DNA of 64,000 bases. It comes from Cryphonectria parasitica EP155. Its lineage: Eukaryota > Ascomycota > Sordariomycetes > Diaporthales > Cryphonectriaceae. Position numbers and translations under genes: made by a program. The DNA lies in assembly GCF_011745365.1 (NCBI RefSeq), contig NW_024468913.1, forward strand, positions 3,286,001 through 3,350,000, written 5' to 3'. Positions 36,455 to 48,923 of this stretch are shown in pieces. Every line of letters begins with the position of its first letter. Within the stretch, counting starts at the first letter, position 1. The notes below the pieces were generated by a model. It was not told where the DNA came from and did no database searches. It saw only the letters and a program-made list of their open reading frames with translations.

Positions 36455-37208
36455 ATGAATAGGCTTCTCAAAATCTGTGCAGCGAGATCCAGCGAAATGA
36501 GGAGTTGATGGTATGTAGAGGTGGTAGGTGTTACGAGCAGGAGGGGGGGGCTACTGCGGTGCACCTTGACATGACTTGAGTTATGTGCAACCAACCATTA
36601 AGACATATTGTAATAGTAGAGAAGCGAACAACGAGAGCGAAATACCAATTTTCTTTATTAATGCCATCACGTCTTACGGTCTCCTTCCCCGGAGAAACTC
36701 GGTATAAGAATACGTAAGATTTCTTATTCTTTATTTAGTCTTATTTCTCTATATCTTGCTAACAAAGTTAGCATGCCTTGAATGCCAACGCGGTGGGTAT
36801 CTCTGTGTATGCTAAGTAATCTACGTATGTATGCTATCCCTCAAACAATGCTCTTTTATGCTCCATTGACAAGCTGGGCAAAACACCACCAAAAACGCCG
36901 TGTGCAATTGAGATGCTATGCGTGTCCTGTTTTATCAGACTTGTCCTTGTCTACTCTGCGCTTCCAAGTTGAAGCGAGAGAATGGTAAAGCAGAACGCTA
37001 CTGCCGCCAGTGATATCTGCTCTGCGATATCAAACGAGTTCGCAATGCGCGAGTGGCATTTCGATGAAGGGGATCTTGAGATCGGCACATCTGCATATAT
37101 TCTCTCGTGACGGGAACGTGGTTTCGTACGGGGTGAGCCGAGCCGAGTCGGCGAATCGCTTCCTGTGCGGTAAACTAAGCAGGAGCAATGAAGCGGAGAA
37201 TATCATGA
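36455..37208. other. Convergent spacer with nested inverted repeats
   Basis: Between the TRS65 and SLD3 3' ends. The 36.6-36.8 kb part is A+T-rich and holds a nested inverted repeat (36672-36719) and a GCTAAC/GTTAGC hairpin (36758-36772). No gene seen. Confidence 0.5.
36672..36719. repeat. Nested short inverted repeats
   Basis: Outer arms TCTTACG (36672-36678) and CGTAAGA (36713-36719); inner arms TCTCC (36680-36684) and GGAGA (36691-36695). A second hairpin, GCTAAC-AAA-GTTAGC, lies at 36758-36772. All arms are perfect but short. Confidence 0.7.
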
Positions 37209-40200
37209 TTAAAACAGGTCATCGTAGTCACTATTCCAGCCCATCTGCTCGTATAAAGTCGGAGCAGAATGGTTATTGGTGACTTTAGTCGTGTCGTTCA
37301 GTGTCGCCTCTGTCGTCTCAGCAGGAACAGAAGTAGAAACTCTCTTCGCCGGCGTGACGAAGAGGATGTCCATACTAGGCCGGGGCTTGGGAGGTGTTGA
37401 TGTGATGTTCTCGTCCATGGAAGTCGGGAAGGGGGTGGACCGCTGTTTTGCGGGAGTTTCAAAGATCCGGGGCAGCACTGGAGATGAGGGCCCAGTATCG
37501 GGCTCCTCTGGGATGGAGAGATGGCTCTGAGCAGGTGTCGCTTTCTTTCTGGACATGATCGGAGAGGATGGTGGGATGCATGTATCGTTCGCAATTGATT
37601 GTTCGAGCTGGGGTGCACCCATCCGGGCTGCGGCTGGTGTTGCACACACTTTGTCTGGCGTGCTAGCTATGTGAAAAGTTGCGAGGTCATCCCGCAGGTC
37701 ATCACGAAAGCTTTTTCTAGGTGCTGTGCCAGGGATGACGGAGCTGGACGATGGTATCAAGTCGAATCCTGTCCTCTGCATTGGCGCGTTGAAAGTACCG
37801 AAACCTCGAGCATCTCCTGCTACAGCGTCTCTGAAGCGGAAGTTCGCCGGGGTTGCTTTGACTTGAACCCTGCTAGCAGCTGCAGCATTGCGGACAGGCT
37901 TCTTTTGTTCTGCACGTCTCAGATTAGTACGAGAAGCATCAAAGGATGGCCAGATGCGCCCTGGACTTACTTCGTGGGTGAGTCGAGCTCGACGCCCCGA
38001 CACGTTTCTCTACTTCTTCCACAATAGATCTACCGGCCAACTGCCTGTTAGGCTTCTTCAGCGCCGAGATAGCCTCCTGCAATTCTGCTTCCAGTGTGAT
38101 CTTCTTCTGCGCCTTGAGTTCCTCGGCACCAGCGCTGGATGCGCTCCTCGAGAGGGTATTACGCGGCCTTTCCCTCAAGGAGCCATCGTAAGACGGAACT
38201 CGATCCAAGCCCAGTGGCTCGCTTGCTTCACGCTTCAAGCCTGGAATGACGGCAGGTGTGGCAGATCGCATTCTTGCCAGCACGTCGATTGGTCGACGTG
38301 ATGCTTTTCGTTTCTGTTGATCACTTTCGAATACCTTCTCGAGCGACTTGGGACCTGGAGCTGGTGTAGGCCGTTTGGCAGCAGAGCCGGGTTTCGGTTT
38401 GGGCTTCGTAACGGCGGAGGTCGCAGTGCTCTTTGATCTGGGCGGAGATGCAGCGACTGGTCCTCCTAGCTTCTTGTTGAGGTCCGCACACAAGTCGGGA
38501 AGTCGTCCAACGAAGCTGAGATGGTTAGTTTGTGGTGCCGTACCAGCTTTCTCCAGATCAACTTACAATGGCACAATGATATCTATACAAAAGTCCTTGA
38601 GTGGGTCAGAATCTGCCCTGTCCGCCCCTCGAGAGCTCTGGCCACGCTTTGCTTCCGCTTCTGCCGCAATCATTTTCATCTCATCGAGCGTGGTAGACTG
38701 CCAGATGCTCATCCGATCCGCGTGTAGGTTGACCAGCAAAGAATAATCGTGCTTTTCTTTTTTCTTCGGCGCAGTTCCGACTGGCTGTTCTTTAGGCAGG
38801 TCTTCCACTGATATACCAGGCAGCAAACTGTCCTGGGCATCCTGAGCTGGGTGTACGGCTTCCAATGCCAATATCTCGAGGAGTAGAATCATCTGTAGCT
38901 GCGTCTCGCGAGTACGCAGGAAGGAAACGTGGTATTTTATCTCTCGAGGGTCGATCGACGAGTCTTCATCTCGCACTGCAGGCTTGTTGGACCTCCACCA
39001 CTTCTTCACATCGTCGACCTCGTTGGTCCACAAGCCGTCCTTTCCCAGCTTCATCTTCTTGGCCTTCCTGCGTTTTGGCCTGGGCTCCTCTTCGTCATTG
39101 CTCTCCACCAGGACCTTCATGTCGTCGATTAGTGCTGGCACCGTTTCCCGGTATTTCTTGTCGATCTGCGGGATGCCTATCACAAGGCCTTTCAAGAAGT
39201 TGACCAGATCGTTCATGTCCAGGTTTGTTTCACAATCAAACTGGAATGCTGACCGGGCTTTGGACAAGGGGCCTTTCGCAAAGTACGCCAAAGACCCCTT
39301 GGAGTGATAAAGGGCTTGAGCATACTGCGATCTGATCGTTTGCAGTATCTCTTCCAGGGTTGCTTGCGTGTCGACGTTAGAGTCCAAGGGACCTGGTTGG
39401 GATCCTTGAGGCGTCGCAACGATGGAGTCAGCATCTAGACCAGCGTTTGCCAAACCAGGGGCAGGTGTGGGTATCTCTTGGCCTGGGATCTGCGACGAGC
39501 CGAGCGCCTGGCTCTGCACTACCTGGGACTCCGATAGTGCGACCGACATCGCCCTGGGGCGTTTCGAGACCATGGACCGTAGCTCCTCGATGGCCTGTCT
39601 CTTCTTCTTGTTGTCCTTGTGCTGGTTGAGAGTGATTGCCGGGGCCTCCGCATCCACGGCCTGCGCAGCACGAGCGGGATGGCACCTGGGCTCATAACAA
39701 GCCTCTGCCAGCAGGCTCAGCTTCTCGATGCGCACCCAACTCCCAAGTTTGCACACGACATAACGGCCTGCCTGAGCACGCTCCACGGCATATACATAGC
39801 CAGTGGTGTCTGATCGTGCTATCAGAACGCTCGGGGCCTGTCGCAGTCGTCCTTCGAGCTCCAGGATGCGGATGTGGGACTCGAAGAAGCGACCTGCACC
39901 ACTTGGTAGTTCGCCAGCTGGTCTGACCAGATCCAAGCTAGACAACGAAAGACATTCGCGGGACAACAGCATGAGCGGTTTCAACAGCACGGCGTTTTGT
40001 GAGATGCCGGCCAGAGAGAATTCAGGCTGTTGAGCTGTCAATATAAAACAGTCTGATGATCCACACGACAGCTTGTCTTTGGTGACGGGGGATTGGCTAA
40101 CTTTGACGGTGATGGGAGGTCTGAGGAGCTGCTCCATGGAAACAGAGACAAAGTCATGCTTTCCTTCACGAATTTTAAAAGCAAGAGCCTCATTGTCATC

Positions 40201-40320
40201 CATGAGTGGGGGACAGGAGCTGTCCAGATCGGAGGAGCGTTGGCCGTGGACATGGGCGGCGGGCTTATTGGATGATCTTGAACGAGGACGCGACGACGCG
40301 TCCGAGCCTCGAATGGACAT
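37209..40320 (-). CDS. SLD3: DNA replication initiation factor Sld3
   Basis: Nuclear factor that, once phosphorylated by CDK, helps load Cdc45 onto the MCM helicase at origins. Exons on the minus strand are 40320-38567, 38515-37971 and 37909-37209, giving 999 residues; both introns (51 and 61 nt) are GT-AG and in phase. The central Sld3 domain shows the family signatures KYHVSFLRTRETQLQMILLLEILAL and, across intron 1, DIIVPFFVGRLPDLC followed by NKKLGGP. Basic patches (RPKRRKAKKMKLGK) suggest nuclear targeting. The C-terminal 230 residues are disordered with many Ser/Thr-Pro sites (SSPIMS, ATPAQS, SSPVLP, TPAKQRSTP, TPPKPRP, TPAKR), fitting CDK control. Longer than yeast Sld3 (668), as usual in filamentous fungi. 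Function is inferred from the family. Confidence 0.9.
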
Positions 40321-41997
40321 GATGGAATGGGGCGGCTATCCGCCATGTAGAGAAGACATGAAGAGATGTTGAAGATCTATGTTGGTAGTGTGTACAAGAT
40401 TATGAATTGGGCAGTCAGGTCTTGACGACACTGAGCAGCAGTAGGTGGTGATTACAGTAAGTCGGCCAAAAACGCGTAACGGTGCATCAGAGACGCGGTT
40501 ACACTGCTAGTGTTCATCTGTCAGTCACAGTCAGGGTTGATAGAGTTGACAGGGTTGGCAGGGTTGGCAGGGGTTTGACGGGAGGGTCAGAAGTGCCAGG
40601 ATGCTGGATGCTAGGATCACCACCACTACAGGGGCATGCAGGGCTGGTGGCTCAGGTGTGACAAGCGTGGCTGGTGCTGCGTTCCAGGCCCGAGCCCCCT
40701 GTACGGAGCCCACCATAAGAGACCCCCTCCCCCTGTCTTAGTCTGTAGCTGCAACATATACAGTGTGTTGGACGCCCAATGCCAGCCAACCAGCAGTGTG
40801 TGGTCATGATCGACATGCCATGATTCCTGTCGTGTAAGTATGACCTTATGACTAGGTTGTCACCCCTCACTGTCTCTTAACGATGCTGGCGAAATCCTCG
40901 CACTCGCGATAACTCGGGGAGTGTTGCTCTCGATTGATATGTAACGAAGGTGAGAAGGGGGCAAAAGAGGACGCCAACCAGAGTGCGATCAAATTTCCGA
41001 ATTCACTGTACTGCTGCTAGCATACGTATTGCTATTATGCTATAAAGTACCTACTACAGCAGGCAATTACCCAGTAGCGCAGGCGCAGCGGAAAGTCAAT
41101 AGCACGAGGTGCTAAGGACCTGTACCTGGCCTTTGAAAGGGTCAATCAGCCGCCCGGGGGCATCGATCGATTCGAGCCACAGCCATCGAGATCTCGCGAT
41201 CGAGGCCTCTTTGTGTCAACTCCTGGCCACCTGACGGACTAATTGGTCCGCCACAAATCCTGCACTCTGTGCAGTTGTCTGGTCCGTGAAATTTATTTTG
41301 ATTACCACCATACTCTTTCTTAAAAGCCACAGGGCACAGAGTATTGAAAGAAGGCTGCTGCTTGGTTAGCACCTGAATTTACAGCCTGGCAGACGTTTGC
41401 GACGCTCTCGAAGCTGCAACCGGCCCTCGCCCTTTTTTCCCTCCCTCGCGCTGGCGGTCCCACCTTTTGCCCACATCTACTGGGTTCCAAGTAAGGTTTC
41501 GAGCTCTCGCCACACTCACAAGCCTCAGGACCGGCAGTACCCGTTACCCAGATGCTACCTCCCGCGGGCCAGAACGCCGCATGATCCTACCGAGACCACT
41601 TACTTCTGAGTGCTTATATCTCTCTGCCCAGGTCTGCCGAAAATTGGTTACCCCCCTGTGCACCAACCTTTTTTTTCGTTTTTACCTTTTTTTTTTTTTT
41701 TTTTTTTTTTTAACCCAAGGGAACGCGACGGATCCGAGGCCTCTCTCCTGGGTCCTGTCGCCTTCTTTCCCTCCCAACATCCTCACTCCCAGGTTGGGCC
41801 ACTTCAGAGAGGACCGGGCTGATTCTGCCCCTCCTCTTGTTTGCTGGTCGTGCGCCCTTGGGGTCGCGGCGCGGGAAGAGACTGGATGAATCTGGCGGCA
41901 AAGCATTCAACCACCGATACCTTCGTCCTTGGAAGTCTCTGACGCCGTGAAACGAGCAGCCTGTACGCACGTGCATACAGACGTCGACGTCCCAATC
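40321..41997. other. Divergent spacer between SLD3 and the MAPKKK gene
   Basis: 1.7 kb. A degenerate AGGGTTGGC-type repeat lies at 40533-40575, and a T-run of about 27 bases (41685-41711) lies 290 bases before the MAPKKK start. The leader contains at least one upstream ATG (near 41580). It is not telomeric repeat. No gene seen. Confidence 0.5.
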
Positions 41998-44900
41998 ATG
42001 TCGGCTGAGACCTCCCCACACGCGGTGCGCTTCTCGAATGGCGACGACGACCTGCCGCGCCCTGATAAGGCGGCCAAGGCTTTCCGACCACATGCCGTTA
42101 CCGCCGATTCGGGCGAGTCCGGCTCTTCAGGCGACACCAATCTCGAGCCCAACGGCTTCGACAACTTCGAGCCACAGGATGATCTGGGGTCATTGAATCA
42201 TTATGCAGACGCTGCCAGCCACGCTGGCTCCATGGCGTCGCTGCTCTCAGATGGCATAAGCGCCGTCATCGCCAGTCGACATCATGGCTCCTCAGATGCC
42301 GGCTCCATCCACAGCAATGGCACCGCTGCAAGACCTCAACGCCCCACCGGTCCGGCAAGGCAGCCCTCCAACACCTATCGCCCCATCCGAAGACCTCAGC
42401 CCACCCCTGTGGGCTATAATGACCCGCGCTCCGGATCACGGTCGCGCGCGGTGCCCTCCAACTCGACCTTTGCGCGGCAGGAAAGGGCCTACGTGCAGCG
42501 GCTGAACAATGCGCGGAAGCAAGACTATTCTTTTCCTTCCGAGTACGATCCCATGAGCTTTACTACCGCTGGCGATGCCGATAGCGACTCGGAGGGCGAG
42601 ACCCCCGGGTCAGAAGCCCCGACCAGCATCGAGCCAGATCATGACGACGCGAGGAGGCTGTTTGAGGGTGACGAAGAGGAGGACATCGAGCCGACGGAGG
42701 AGGACATCATGGATCCAGACAGCCGGGAACGTCTAGAATGGCATGGAATGCTGGCTGCTGTGCTCACTGGCGATGTCTTTCGGCAGGAGAAGAAACGACT
42801 GATCGGCGCCTCCGAACAGGAGGTGGGCAAGAATGCGCAAAAGGCAGAATTGTGGCTGGGCATTCGCTCGCGTATATGTGGAAGGCATCTGCCAGTGCAG
42901 CGCAGGATGGTCGAAGATGCACGGGGCACTATGGACCGGGTCATCGAGGAGGTCATCAACTTCCGTATCGCTGGCGAGAGCGAGGCCGGCAAACCACCCG
43001 CAGAGCAGGTCAACGATATGGTTGCCAAGATCGACAAGCTCGAGAGCTTGTACCCATCGAGAGAGGCGATGCTGCAAGCACACTCCTCGGCCAGGTCACA
43101 GCTCTTCTCCGAAGCCTGCGAGGCCATAGTATCTTGGTACAACATCAACGAGCTGATCAACACCGAACTGCTCGTGTTGAGGAGATGGGTCGGAAATGAC
43201 GAGCTGGACTTCCTGCGCACCAGGGAGCGATCTTCCATGCCGAATGGGATCGGTGAAGAGGCGTCGTTTCTCGATAAATTGTTGAAGGAGGATGGTCTCA
43301 AGTCGTTACATGAGCACTGGGAAGAGGACGTCGGTGGCAACAAAAGCAAGCGCCAAAGCATGTTGACAGCCATCACCAACACGATACTCAAGGCCAAAGA
43401 GACACTTATTCTCAACGCCGAAGCATTCAAGAAGCGCCATCTACCTCCGTACATTGAAGATCTTCTCACCCTAATCAGTTTCCCATCTCGGCTGATCGAG
43501 GAGATCATCAAAGTCCGGCTGGCTTATGCGAAAAGGATGAAGGAGTCTGCGCAACAGAATCCAATGCTCCAGGACCAGATGATCTCGCAGTTCCAGGTCC
43601 TGCTGAATCTCGCCATCGGCATCAAAGCTGAGTACCTGGGCATTTCGCAGCCAGAGCCCGGCTGGGAGTTGCCCCCCTGCATCGATGAGGCCTTTGACCA
43701 GGCTGTACTGGAGGCGTTGAAGTATTACTTCAAGATGCTCAATTGGAAGCTGAGCGGCAACAAGAACACCTTCAAGGAGGCAGAGCTCCTCTTTCAGGAA
43801 TGGGAGTTCATCAACGAGATCGGGAGTCACTTGGACCATGGTGACGTTGAAGTCGCGGAGCAGTTCAGCAACCTGACTTTCAAAGCCTTCCGACGTCTGA
43901 GTGACACATTTGAAAGGGAACTGCAGAGAAAACCAAAGGAGAGCGCCGCCGAAATGAGCAAAAGGTACAAACAGATTTTGGACTCTGTACGGGTGCGCCA
44001 AAGAATGCTTCAGCGCTTCTCGAGGATGTTGAGCGCGTGTTACGAAAATGCATGCGATTTCAGCATCGCTTTTGGGCTCGAACAGCTACACGACCTGTTC
44101 GCGCGACTTGTGGAATCCGGCCACTTCCAGATCTATACCGGAAGTATTGAGCACGAGGGTGTGATCCTGGTAGCTTCGCCGTCACTGCATAACCGCCCGG
44201 ATGAAATTCAGTCCATTATCGGGACCGCTTCGTACGAGCACGCCACAGAGGATCCAACCCATCCCTATATCCTCATCATCCGAGCCGAGAACGCACCGCA
44301 TTGGTATGGACCCAAAGTGTCCATGAATGTGCGGGAAGAGCCGCTGGATCTGAAGACGGGCCACCTGAGGCTGATTGCTGGTGGGTCGCAACTTCGGCTT
44401 ACAGCCGCCAGGAGACTGTTTATAGAGCTCATTGACGCGCATCTCGACCTCGTTGTGGAGCAACGGTCCAATCTAAAGAAGGTCAACATGAAGCTGGGCG
44501 ATATCAAGCGGGTGGCATACAAGCTGTCGCACACCTTCATGGACAGCGTGGAGACGATTCGCTCGCAGACCAAGGACCTGGACGTGCAAGACCTCATCCA
44601 GACGTGTTTCATCTTCGCTACAGAATTTGGTCAACGCTCGCTGCTATTCATGGACAGCAACCGCCGACAGATGAACAACATCAAGCTGACGAAACTCGCA
44701 CTAGACTGGGTCAGCTTCATCTGCGACGACTGCGTCTCGTCCGACCGCAAGACGTTCCGATGGGCTGTTCTGGCTCTGGAGTTTGCAATGGGCATGACCC
44801 GCGGCAGACACATCTTGGCACTAGGAGATGATGAATATGCCAAACTGCGAGAGAAGGTCGCCGGGTGCATGTCCTTGCTCATCTCTCACTTCGACATCAT

Positions 44901-46194
44901 GGGTGCGCGGTCGACTGTCGCAGCCCAGGCTGAGAAGCAGAGGTTGGAAGCCCTCGTTGGCCAATTCAGGAGGCTGGACAAGGGCAAGAACGTCGATGAC
45001 CAGACCGCCTCGCAATTTGTGCTCGACCACAGGATGCAGGAGCTCTCCAAGATTGACGAGGCGAGAAAGCAAATCATGCTGGAGCGGTCTGCCCTGGGCC
45101 GCGTCCTCGAGGCCTCCAACGAGGTCGATCGCTCCCTGGCATACCTCTCGTCTACGGCCACCAACTTCACGATGCGATGGCAGCAGGGCCACTTTGTCGG
45201 TGGTGGGACCTTTGGCAATGTTTACAAGGCCATGAACTTAGACACCGGACAACTGATGGCCGTGAAGGAGATCAGGCTGCAGGATCCGAAGCTGATCCCC
45301 ATGATTGCCACGCAGATCAAGGACGAGATGCGTGTGTTGGAGTCTGTCGACCACCCCAACGTTGTGTCTTATTTTGGTATTGAGGTCCACAGAGACAGGG
45401 TCTATATCTTTATGGAGTTTTGTTCAGGAGGCTCCCTGGCCAACTTGCTCGAGCATGGTCGCATTGAGGATGAACAAGTCATCATGGTTTACGCGCTGCA
45501 GCTTTTGGAAGGTCTTGCGTACCTCCATGAAGTCACGATCGCCCATCGCGATATCAAACCAGAGAGTGAGTTTTTTTTCGTTCTTACCCCTTCCACTACT
45601 TGATGGGACGTCAACTAAATCAAAGCCGCAGATATCCTCCTTGACCATAACGGCATCATCAAGTACGTTGACTTTGGCGCGGCCAAGGTCATCGCACGAC
45701 AGGGAAAAACTCTCGTGCAAGACATGTCATCCAGTGAACCCAACAAATCTATGACCGGCACGCCGATGTACATGTCTCCTGAAGTGATCAAGGGCGACAA
45801 CCCCGGGCACTTTGGCGCGGTGGATGTCTGGTCGCTGGGCTGCGTGATCCTCGAGATGGCTACTGGCCGCCGGCCCTGGGCCAACCTGGACAACGAGTGG
45901 GCTATCATGTATAACATTGCACAAGGCAACCCACCGCAGCTTCCGACCCCCGACCAGCTGTCCCCTGACGGCATCGACTTCTTGAAACGTTGCTTCCTCA
46001 AGGACAGCAGGAAGAGGGCGACGGCGATGGAGCTCTTGCAGCACGAGTGGATCATGACGATCCGCCGGAGCGTGGTGGAGCCCAGCACGCCGAGCGAGTC
46101 GAGCGCCAGCAACCAGACAACGCCGAACACGCAGTCCGCGGCCGGGCGCCGGGGAAGTCTGGGCCCGGATGGGATGTTTTCGGTCGCAGAGTAG
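41998..46194 (+). CDS. MAP kinase kinase kinase of the HOG osmostress pathway (Ssk2/Ssk22 type)
   Basis: Ser/Thr kinase that relays the two-component phosphorelay to the Pbs2-Hog1 cascade. Exons are 41998-45565 and 45632-46194; the 66-nt intron splits HRDIKPEN, giving 1376 residues. The first ATG in frame is 41998 (MSAETSPHAVRF). A long N-terminal regulatory region is Ser/Gly-rich with an acidic patch (EGDEEEDIEPTEEDI), then a conserved helical region (DFLRTRE..., then HLPPYIEDLLTLISFPSRLIEEIIK). Kinase domain from about 1061: Gly-rich loop GGGTFGNVY, Lys1090 in MAVKEIRL, catalytic HRDIKPEN (Asp1185), YVDFGAAK (Asp1203), activation-loop end GTPMYMSPE, and DVWSLGCVILEM. This is the group called SskB in Aspergillus and os-4 in Neurospora. 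Confidence 0.94.
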
Positions 46195-48923
46195 CAATCC
46201 TTCGTTTCTCGCGGTCGTCTTGTGTCTTTCAAAGACAAAGCAAGCACTTGTCCGACCAGCCGAACACGGCTGCCTCAAATGCTGTACACAGCCATTCTCC
46301 CTTCTCCCCCCTTGTTTCTTACTTTTTTTTCCCCATTTGACTCCTCTGGGTTCAAGCTCTCGAGGCGGATCGCCCTCGCTCGAGTGGCCACCCAGCCAAA
46401 GTCTATCGTTTTGAAAGCATTGTTTCGGCGAAGTTTCGGTATCTTTTTCTCATAGTGGTGTTCTTTCCTCCCAGCATGTCGTCTTGAGATTTGATTTTAA
46501 CGACGAAATGAATGATTCAGCACCACCTAAGCAACACATTTCAGGGATCGGAGTCCATCGCGATGGCGACGGGATAGGGATCTCTCTTTCTTCTCTTTTT
46601 TCTCTTTTTTAGCCATTTCCTTTTAGTTGTGTGAAGAGGTCACGGCCGAGGCGGGTCTGGGCATTATGGATTTAGCGATTGGGACATGGGCTGGCTATCT
46701 TTTCAGAGACCAAACTCTTGAGAGTGAGAGGGAGAGAGTATATAAAGAGGACCCAAACACACATACATACCAATTGCCATCACCACTACTTTAGGGAGCC
46801 CGATAATTCAGGACAGAATATCAAGATTAAATCATAATGCTTATAAATTCCGGAAAAAGAAAAAATCTCGCATCACTAATTTGGAAAAGTTTCCCGCCTG
46901 ACCCAACTGTGCAAATTCGTTGTCACATATGCGCATAGTACGTCCACGCCGCTACAATGCGCGATGCTGCCTCTCTCTGTAACCTGGAAACACTAGACAG
47001 ACTTACTCTGATATGGGATACGATTCTGTCTCCCCTCAACCAAATTCTGCTGAAGTTTATGACGGCACATTCAAACGTATACAAATGAGCTTTCTTTGTT
47101 TCCCCCCCCCCCCCCCCCACCTCCTTCTTTCCTAGGCCCCCTCCCCATCACAGCCTGATAACACCGAACCCCGAATGTGAGAACGGGAGTCTACGGGTCC
47201 GGACCGTGACCGTAGTCCATTTCGAGGAGGAGCTCAGTGTAGGTGTGGGTGTGGGTGGTGATCACAATGCGCCACTGCTCAAGTAATCAAGTAGGTACTC
47301 GCAGTACCATAGTAGACTTGTCGACTTGGAGAAGGCGGGTTTTCGAGCGAGTGAGTTACAAAAGTTCAGCCGCCGCAATCCCAACCCAGAAAGAAAAAAA
47401 GAAGAAGAAAAAGAGAGAGAGAGGTAAACCGAGAGAGTAAGCAAAAAAGAAAAGTAGCCGAGAAATGTCTCCAGGGTTAGGCCGTTCTCCGACAGGATGA
47501 TGTTTCTCTCTCTCTCTCTCTCTCTCTTCCTTTCGCCCCCAGGGTTTTCCTCTTACACTAGCAGCTGCTAAACTATGGGGTCGCAATCGCTAATCAGAGT
47601 TAGGCCCACTACTACCCAACCCTCCCCCCTCCCCCTTCCCCACGAATTAGTAGTATGTGCATATTATATTAATGAACCAAACAACTACTACTGCAATAGG
47701 TAATCCACAAAGCAAAAGAATCTCGGTTGCAAGCAAGACTCGTGTCCACGTGTGTGGAGGAATCGAAAGGAGAAAAAGAGTAGATCTCCGTTTTCCAGAA
47801 ACGGTTTAGTGTTGCGAAGACGATCGATCTCGTTTTCGGGTTTAGGGGGGGGGAGGGGAGCCACCAAGAAAAAGGTGGGAAACGGACCAACATGGGATCC
47901 GTCAGGAAGGGGGAAAAGAAAACAAGAGATAACGAGAAGAAAAAAAAGAGGGGGACGGGGAAGGAGCAAAGAAGGGTAAGCACATCGTTAAAAAAAATCC
48001 CTAGGCCAAAGAAAGACTGGCCATGCGAAAGGAGTGTTCCTCACTTCCCCCCCCCCCCCTTACATTTATAACAAGTAGTAGTATCACCACGGACGGGCAC
48101 GGGTATTCAATTAGCCTCACCGCAGCGATCTTGAAACGTCCGGTCCGTAGAGGCGACACCAGCAAAGCCTTCCCTATCCCTGGAAGAAAAGAAGAGGTGA
48201 GGGGGAAATCTCTCGCTCTGTATACTTATTTCAATCATGTGAACGAGGATTTCTGATTCCCGTCCTGTTTTGGTTTATCCTGTTGTGCTGGAACTTGAAC
48301 CTCTTTTTCCTTGCTTTTTTTTTTTTCCGGGCCCTTTATTTTTTTTCTTTTCTTCTCTTCCTCTCTCTTCTCTTTCGTGGGAGTCCAGCCTGTTTGCACA
48401 GTTTCACACACTTCTCTTTCTCTCTCGTCTGAAAGGTGCAATAAGACGGCCTTCGTCAGAGAAGTTAAACTCCGTCTCCGGGTCCGTCCCCCCCACACCC
48501 AGTGTTCAGACCAAAGTCACTTACTCTGCGTCTTCTGTCCTATCGGGACCATTGTATTCCCAAGTCTTCATAATAGAAACGTAGCACACACCTCTTTTCA
48601 CCACGAGTCGTATAAAAGTGCACACACACTAATTGACGCATACTCGCTGTATGCCTAACGGATTGGAGGATTAAAAAGAACGGAGACCCATTCACCTGGC
48701 CCGGCCCTGGTGAACCAACCAACATCGCCTCTTTTCTCTCTCACTCACTCACACACACACATATAAAAGGACTACGACTACCACAAAAATCAGTGTTCCC
48801 TCCTCTCTCTCGCACACACCAGACACACGGCAAGACGAGGCCATAGCAGCCGCCACGCTACGTCACTATTGATAACATACATACTTGAACTTTAACCGTG
48901 GCACGTACGCATCGATCAAAATC
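46195..48923. other. Long gene-free spacer rich in simple sequence
   Basis: 2.7 kb between two same-strand genes. Holds a TATATAAAG element (46738-46746) with no gene after it, 17 C (47102-47118), a (CT)n tract (47507-47527), a 9-G run (47845-47853), 13 C (48047-48059) and T-rich tracts (48300-48370). No coding frame is convincing. Confidence 0.5.
48762..48770 (+). promoter_or_regulatory. Probable TATA box of the second P450 gene
   Basis: TATAAAAGG after a (CA)n tract, about 155 bases before the start codon at 48924, on the coding strand. CT- and CA-rich leader sequence follows. Confidence 0.5.

Noticed and set aside
40533..40575. AGGGTTGGC repeats as an interstitial telomere
   Set aside because: The unit is not TTAGGG and is degenerate, with only three to four loose copies.
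46923..48498. Several 60-115-codon frames in the 46-49 kb spacer
   Set aside because: They are built from homopolymer and CT/T tracts and show no splice-linked continuation.
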